Assembly (NCBI GenBank): GCA_035578905.1
Contig: JAQJVL010000520.1
Span: forward strand, 552,042 to 616,041
Source of the DNA: Stictocephala bisonia
Taxonomy: Eukaryota; Arthropoda; Insecta; Hemiptera; Membracidae
Direction of reading: 5' to 3'
Length of the DNA stretch: 64,000 bases
Shown here: one piece after another, positions 51,801-60,800 of the stretch
How the letters are laid out: the number at the start of each line of letters is the position of its first letter
Numbering within the stretch: position 1 is the stretch's first letter
Made by a program: the position numbers and the translations under genes
Notes under the pieces: model-generated
What the model was told of the DNA's origin: nothing
Seen by the model: only the letters and a program-made list of their open reading frames with translations
Databases searched by the model: none

Positions 51801-54800
51801 TCTCTATCTTGATATAATGAACGTTGTCACAGAGAAGACAGTAAAGTAAAACATTTCTCTATCTTGATATAATGAACGTTGTCACTGAGATGAGAGTTAT
51901 GTTAAACATTTCTCTATCTTGATATAATGAACGTTATCACAGAGAAGACAGTAAAGTTAAACATTTCTCTATCTTGATATAATGAACGTTGTCACTGAGA
52001 TGAGAGTTATGTTAAACATTTCTCTATCTTGATATAATGAACGTTGTCACAGAGAAGACAGTAAAGTTAAACATTTCTCTATCTTGATATAATGAACGTT
52101 GTCACTGAGATGAGAGTTATGTTAAACATTTCTCTATCTTGATATAATGAACGTTGTCACAGAGAAGACAGTAAAGTTAAACATTTCTCTATCTTGATAT
52201 AATGAACGTTGTCACAGAGGAGACAGTTAAGTTAAACATTTCTCTATCTTGATATAATGAACGTTATCACAGAGAAGACAGTAAAGTTAAACATTTCTCT
52301 ATCTTGATATAATGAACGTTGTCACTGAGATGAGAGTTATGTTAAACATTTCTCTATCTTGATATAATGAACATTATCACAGAGGAGACAGTAAAGTTAA
52401 ACATTTCTCTATCTTGATATAATGAACGTTATCACAGAGATGAGAGTAAAGTTAAACATTTCTCTATCTTGATATAATGAACGTTATCACAGAGATGAGA
52501 GTTATGTTAAACATTTCTCTATCTTGATATAATGAACGTTATCACAGAGAAGACAGTAAAGTTAAACATTTCTCTATCTTGATATAATGAACGTTGTCAC
52601 TGAGATGAGAGTTATGTTAAACATTTCTCTATCTTGATATAATGAACGTTATCACAGAGAAGACAGTAAAGTTAAACATTTCTCTATCTTGATATAATGA
52701 ACGTTGTCACTGAGATGAGAGTTATGTTAAACATTTCTCTATCTTGATATAATGAACGTTGTCACTGAGATGAGAGTTATGTTAAACATTTCTCTATCTT
52801 GATATAATGAACGTTATCACAGAGAAGACAGTAAAGTTAAACATTTCTCTATCTTGATATAATGAACGTTATCACTGAGATGAGAGTTATGTTAAACATT
52901 TCTCTATCTTGATATAATGAACGTTATCACAGAGAAGACAGTAAAGTTAAACATTTCTCTATCTTGATATAATGAACGTTGTCACTGAGATGAGAGTTAT
53001 GTTAAACATTTCTCTATCTTGATATAATGAACGTTATCACAGAGAAGACAGTAAAGTTAAACATTTCTCTATCTTGATATAATGAACGTTGTCACTGAGA
53101 TGAGAGTTATGTTAAACATTTCTCTATCTTGATATAATGAACGTTGTCACAGAGAAGACAGTAAAGTTAAACATTTCTCTATCTTGATATAATGAACGTT
53201 GTCACTGAGATGAGAGTTATGTTAAACATTTCTCTATCTTGATATAATGAACGTTATCACAAAGAAGACAGTAAAGTTAAACATTTCTCTATCTTGATAT
53301 AATGAACGTTGTCACTGAGATGAGAGTTATGTTAAACATTTCTCTATCTTGATATAATGAACGTTGTCACAGAGAAGACAGTAAAGTTAAACATTTCTCT
53401 ATCTTGATATAATGAACGTTGTCACAGAGAAGACAGTAAAGTTAAACATTTCTCTATCTTGATATAATGAACGTTGTCACTGAGATGAGAGTTATGTTAA
53501 ACATTTCTCTATCTTGATATAATGAACGTTATCACAGAGAAGACAGTAAAGTTAAACATTTCTCTATCTTGATATAATGAACGTTGTCACTGAGATGAGA
53601 GTTATGTTAAACATTTCTCTATCTTGATATAATGAACGTTGTCACAGAGAAGACAGTAAAGTTAAACATTTCTCTATCTTGATATAATGAACGTTGTCAC
53701 TGAGATGAGAGTTATGTTAAACATTTCTCTATCTTGATATAATGAACGTTGTCACAGAGAAGACAGTAAAGTTAAACATTTCTCTATCTTGATATAATGA
53801 ACGTTGTCACAGAGGAGACAGTTAAGTTAAACATTTCTCTATCTTGATATAATGAACGTTATCACAGAGAAGACAGTAAAGTTAAACATTTCTCTATCTT
53901 GATATAATGAACGTTGTCACAGAGATGAGAGTTATGTTAAACATTTCTCTATCTTGACATAATGAACATTATCACAGAGGAGACAGTAAAGTTAAACATT
54001 TCTCTATCTTGATATAATGAACGTTGTCACTGAGATGAGAGTTATGTTAAACATTTCTCTATCTTGATATAATGAACGTTATCACAGAGAAGACAGTAAA
54101 GTTAAACATTTCTCTATCTTGATATAATGAACGTTATCACAGAGAAGACAGTAAAGTTAAACATTTCTCTATCTTGATATAATGAACGTTGTCACTGAGA
54201 TGAGAGTTATGTTAAACATTTCTCTATCTTGATATAATGAACGTTGTCACAGAGAAGACAGTAAAGTTAAACATTTCTCTATCTTGATATAATGAACGTT
54301 GTCACAGAGGAGACAGTTAAGTTAAACATTTCTCTATCTTGATATAATGAACGTTATCACAGAAAAGACAGTAAAGTTAAACATTTCTCTATCTTGATAT
54401 AATGAACGTTGTCACTGAGATGAGAGTTATGTTAAACATTTCTCTATCTTGATATAATGAACGTTGTCACAGAGAAGACAGTAAAGTTAAACATTTCTCT
54501 ATCTTGATATAATGAACGTTATCACAGAGATGAGAGTAAAGTTAAACATTTCTCTATCTTGATATAATGAACGTTGTCACAGAGAAGACAGTAAAGTTAA
54601 ACATTTCTCTATCTTGATATAATGAACGTTGTCACAGAGGAGACAGTTAAGTTAAACATTTCTCTATCTTGATATAATGAACGTTGTCACAGAGAAGACA
54701 GTAAAGTTAAACATTTCTCTATCTTGATATAATGAACGTTGTCACAGAGAAGACAGTAAAGTTAAACATTTCTCTATCTTGATATAATGAACGTTGTCAC

Positions 54801-57800
54801 AGAGGAGACAGTTAAGTTAAACATTTCTCTATCTTGATATAATGAACGTTATCACAGAGGAGACAGTTAAGTTAAACATTTCTCTATCTTGATATAATGA
54901 ACGTTGTCACAGAGAAGACAGTAAAGTTAAACATTTCTCTATCTTGATATAATGAACGTTGTCACAGAGAAGACAGTAAAGTTAAACATTTCTCTATCTT
55001 GATATAATGAACGTTGTCACAGAGAAGACAGTAAAGTTAAACATTTCTCTATCTTGATATAATGAACGTTATCACAGAGAAGACAGTTAAGTTAAACATT
55101 TCTCTATCTTGATATAATGAACGTTATCACAGAGAAGACAGTTAAGTTAAACATTTCTCTATCTTGATATAATGAACGTTATCACAGAGAAGACAGTTAA
55201 GTTAAACATTTCTCTATCTTGATATAATGAACGTTATCACAGAGAAGACAGTTAAGTTAAACATTTCTCTATCTTGATATAATGAACGTTGTCACAGAGA
55301 AGACAGTAAAGTTAAACATTTCTCTATCTTGATATAATGAACGTTATCACAGAGAAGACAGTTAAGTTAAACATTTCTCTATCTTGATATAATGAACGTT
55401 GTCACAGAGAAGACAGTAAAGTTAAACATTTCTCTATCTTGATATAATGAACGTTATCACAGAGAAGACAGTTAAGTTAAACATTTCTCTATCTTGATAT
55501 AATGAACGTTGTCACAGAGAAGACAGTAAAGTTAAACATTTCTCTATCTTAATATAATGAACGTTATCACAGAGAAGACAGTTAAGTTAAACATTTCTCT
55601 ATCTTGATATAATGAACGTTATCACAGAGAAGACAGTAAAGTTAAACATTTCTCTATCTTGATATAATGAACGTTGTCACAGAGAAGACAGTAAAGTTAA
55701 ACATTTCTCTATCTTGATATAATGAACGTTGTCACAGAGAAGACAGTAAGGTTAAACATTTCTCTATCTTGATATAATGAACGTTGTCACAGAGAAGACA
55801 GTAAAGTTAAACATTTCTCTATCTTGATATAATGAACGTTGTCACAGAGAAGACAGTAAAGTTAAACATTTCTCTATCTTGATATAATGAACGTTATCAC
55901 AGAGAAGACAGTAAAGTTAAACATTTCTCTATCTTGATATAATGAACGTTGTCACAGAGAAGACAGTTAAGTTAAACATTTCTCTATCTTGATATAATGA
56001 ACGTTGTCACAGAGGAGACAGTTAAGTTAAACATTTCTCTATCTTGATATAATGAACGTTATCACAGAGAAGACAGTAAAGTTAAACATTTCTCTATCTT
56101 GATATAATGAACGTTGTCACAGAGGAGACAGTTAAGTTAAACATTTCTCTATCTTGATATAATGAACGTTATCACAGAGAAGACAGTAAAGTTAAACATT
56201 TCTCTATCTTGATATAATGAACGTTATCACAGAGAAGACAGTAAAGTTAAACATTTCTCTATCTTGATATAATGAACGTTGTCACAGAGAAGACAGTTAA
56301 GTTAAACATTTCTCTATCTTGATATAATGAACGTTATCACAGAGAAGACAGTAAAGTTAAACATTTCTCTATCTTGATATAATGAACGTTGTCACAGAGA
56401 AGACAGTAAAGTTAAACATTTCTCATCTTTATATAATGAACGTTATCACAGAGAAGACAGTAAAGTTAAACATTTCTCTATCTTGATATAATGAACGTTA
56501 TCACAGAGGAGACAGTAAAGTTAAACATTTCTCTATCTTGATATAATGAACGTTGTCACTGAGAAGACAGTTAAGTTAAACATTTCTCTATCTTGATATA
56601 ATGAACGTTATCACAGAGAAGACAGTAAAGTTAAACATTTCTCTATCTTGATATAATGAACGTTATCACAGAGGAGACAGTAAAGTTAAACATTTCTCTA
56701 TCTTGATATAATGAACGTTATCACAGAGAAGACAGTAAAGTTAAACATTTCTCTATCTTGATATAATGAACGTTGTCACAGAGAAGACAGTAAAGTTAAA
56801 CATTTCTCTATCTTGATATAATGAACATTATCACAGAGGAGACAGTAAAGTTAAACATTTCTCTATCTTGATATAATGAACGTTGTCACAGAGAAGACAG
56901 TTAAGTTAAACATTTCTCTATCTTGATATAATGAACGTTATCACAGAGAAGACAGTAAAGTTAAACATTTCTCTATCTTGATATAATGAACGTTATCACA
57001 GAGGAGACAGTAAAGTTAAACATTTCTCTATCTTGATATAATGAACGTTGTCACTGAGAAGACAGTAAAGTTAAACATTTCTCTATCTTGATATAATGAA
57101 CGTTATCACAGAGAAGACAGTTAAGTTAAACATTTCTCTATCTCTATATAATGAACGTTGTCACAGAGAAGACAGTTAAGTTAAACATTTCTCTATCTTG
57201 ATATAATGAACGTTGTCACAGAGAAGACAGTAAAGTTAAACATTTCTCTATCTTGATATAATGAACGTTATCACAGAGAAGACAGTTAAGTTAAACATTT
57301 CTCTATCTTGATATAATGAACGTTATCACAGAGAAGACAGTTAAGTTAAACATTTCTCTATCTTGATATAATGAACGTTGTCACAGAGAAGACAGTTAAG
57401 TTAAACATTTCTCTATCTTGATATAATGAACGTTATCACAGAGAAGACAGTAAAGTTAAACATTTCTCTATCTTGATATAATGAACGTTATCACAGAGAT
57501 GAGAGTTATGTTAAACATTTCTCTATCTTGATATAATGAACGTTATCACAGAGGAGACAGTTAAGTTTAACAGAGTTCGTTTTCTTATGGCCGCAGCGCA
57601 CGCCTCATTGGCAGTTATAAATATATTACAACTAGTGTACATCTTTATAAATCTAAAGTATTAATTACTACGCTTATCTATAAGGATTTGGGTGAATGAA
57701 AGGAGGGACTGACAAGTTGCTGGCCCTGCCATCTCATTGTATATGTTATATGCCATTTGGAGGAATAAAACTACTCGACACACATTCGGCGCACTATTGA

Positions 57801-60800
57801 ATGCAGCCTCTGTTTCTTTCTTCTCTATAATGTTAATAAACAACAAAGCTCTGAGGTTGAGTTGAAAGGGTTTTTGAGTTCGAGAAAGTTAGTACTGAAC
57901 ATGACATCACATTGATATTCAGTGGCATAATTACACTTTCTAACTTTCTGGGGTTACAAAGTTGCCCAACCTGTATCCTTCACTTCGAATTTTACATGGA
58001 GGAAGTAGCAATTCCTGGGAACATTGTCTGCTCACATGGGTACTGAAGATGTTCACACTTGAGATCTCCGCTAACAAGACTCTGTGTCCTTTTTAACCGA
58101 ATCCTCCTATTAAATAAATAATTCCTGGCCTCATACCCTATAACCTGATCTAAAAATGATTTTTCTCTTTTTGATCTTTTTCTCGTTTTCCAATTGTATT
58201 GCATCCTGCATTCCTGTGGAAAGATTTGATTCTTCCCCCTACCATGTAATGTATAACCTCTCAAATCACAGTTTTTCCAAACCTCCTAAACTGAATATTT
58301 TGTCCAAAGGCTTTACTTTCACACTTACTTCTCACCAGTTTTCCTTAGTTTCTGATATCCTTTCCTTTGGCCGTAACCTGAAATATGGCTCCCAACCCTA
58401 ATCCTGCTCATTTGCCTAAAAACCTGACTAGCTTGCTTCAAACCTCCTTCCAGCTTTGATTTTCTGCCATTAGCTAACCATCCTATTGAAATGTTCAAAA
58501 AGTGTCAGATCCTCAGTTCTTCTCCTAACTACCAACAAATCAGAACTAACTATCGCTGAACACAGAGTCATAAACTCCTAGAAATCCAATGACGATATCA
58601 TGATAGCCTTCCTGCCAATAGACTCCACCACAGTCGTTCTGAAAGTATTAGATGATATCCATGAAATTAACTCTCAGTTGTCCAATTCTACTTAATATAT
58701 ACAAAAAAAATTCTAACATACTAAATATAGTCAAGAACTGAAAAACTTCCACCTTTTTCATACCAAACACCAAGACCTAACTAATGTATACAGAATTCCG
58801 CTGATTAATGAACAACCTATTTCAATTCAGTTCTATGTCCTATCGAACATTCACAAAAACATTATTATCCTCCTGGTAGGCCTATTGTGACTAGATATAA
58901 TTTCATTCAAAAGATTTCTACCTTTGTCGATGACAAACTCTAACTTCTGATAGTTTCTTTTTTTATGTTCAGAAAACCAATAATTTCCTTACTCTTCTTT
59001 CCAATCTCCCCCAACCTCTCCTTACTTATATATATTGCACTGGTTACCATAGATGCTACTTCATTTTAGACCAACGTACGCTGTGGGCACTTCCTCTACA
59101 CATGTCTTCCTATCACCTGGCACTCTTTCTCTAACTCAACTAATGAACTCTTATTCATCTTTGAAAAGAACCATTTTCAAATTACTGGTTCCGACTAACT
59201 GGAGATTCAGAGTACCGCTTTGGATACACTGCCAAACTTTTTATAGGAATACTGAAAAAGATTTCCTTAAAAAGCAATATGTCAAACCCCCCTAACTCTA
59301 ATAGCTCTGTTTCATTGGACTCTAAGAAAAAAAACCTTCATGAAACCAATTTTCATAACCTACAAACCTTCTCATTCCTAAATTTCACATTAAAATTTTC
59401 TTGCAAACTCATAGTCTCATTTGATGTTGAAATTGGATTGGCAGATGAAAATCGGCAGATTTTTCAATATCCTTCAATTTACATAAAACCTACTAATAAA
59501 CAATGCAGTGCTTGAAAAATTGAGACAAATAAAAAAAATAAAAGTTAACATTTCAAAGTTGATTCAAGTGCCAACATCCGACTAGGACGTGGCTAAATTG
59601 TGCGAGAAAACCCAAAGTCTGACTAGTAGGACGAGGCAAAAAAGTGTAATATACAGTACTATTAAGTATGAGGCTATTCTTTGTTAAGTTAGTTGTAAAT
59701 GTAATCAGGAAAGATCAATATTTTTTATAAGTAAATTGTTATAGTGCATGGCCATTATAATATATAGTACATTAAATAATTCGTAATTCATATGGTCATG
59801 GCAACGTCATGAGCTTTTGACAATCAGCTGTTGCATTTACTTTTAATGTACTTGCTGTGTTATCTTGTTTAATGTTTATTTGTGACTGTTAACACTGCTC
59901 TAGTTTATTTTGGCATTTTAGTGTTGTTACCATCATATTTGAATCAGGTAGGAAGAAAAAGAAAAAGAGAAAATTTATTTGCAAAACATGTAAAAAAGAA
60001 CTTCATCCTCCCTTTCTACCATTCCATAAGTATTTTAACAATTTTTGAACTAAATATATAACATAGTTGATAAGGTTTTGTACATATTGTTTCATTTGTG
60101 GAAAACTAAGAACAGCGTTATATAAAAATTACCTAATTTTGGTTAGGTTAAAGGGCACTAGGCCAGGATTTAATTTATTGGAGAGATAGGACATCAGCAA
60201 ACTTACCTTAGAAGACAAGTTCACTAACACCAGAGTAATAGTAACATACACAAATGAATCACATACATTTTCAGTACCACTGGTGCGCTCTCTCCCCTCC
60301 TCCCTCCCTCTCCTCACCTTAGAAGTGCCAGTAAACTTGTCTTCCAAGGTAAGTTTGCTGATGTACCACCTCTCTAATAAATTAATAAATACCTAGAAAC
60401 ATTAATAATAAAGAATAATTTACTTTTGACTAAGTTATAATAAAGCAAATGAAAAAAAGGAAATTGCAATAATTTGAAAAAAGTGGAAGAACATCTTCAT
60501 TTTTGAAGACAAAATGAAACAGGTAATTTTTTCTTATTAACATTTCTTATTATTTTGTGTCTATGTACAAAAATATGCCCTGTTTAAAAAAATAAATCAG
60601 CTAATAGTATGAGTAATGTTTTACTACACTAAATGTTAATCAAACTTAAAGAATTATATAGAAGTTCTTCCTTGATAAAAGTTTTCTTAGTTTTAGAATA
60701 CGCTTTTTTATCGGCATGATACAATAAGTATTTTTTTTTTAGTTAGAATATAGTTTTGTGAATAAAACAAAACAAAAAATATATACTTCTAACAAAAATA

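Noticed and set aside
41943..57567. CRISPR-like repeat array
   Set aside because: Units are contiguous 55-bp tandem copies with no unique spacers, in a eukaryotic intron; this is satellite DNA.
57661..57846. 61-codon minus-strand frame right of the 55-bp array
   Set aside because: No recognised family and no splice context; chance frame.
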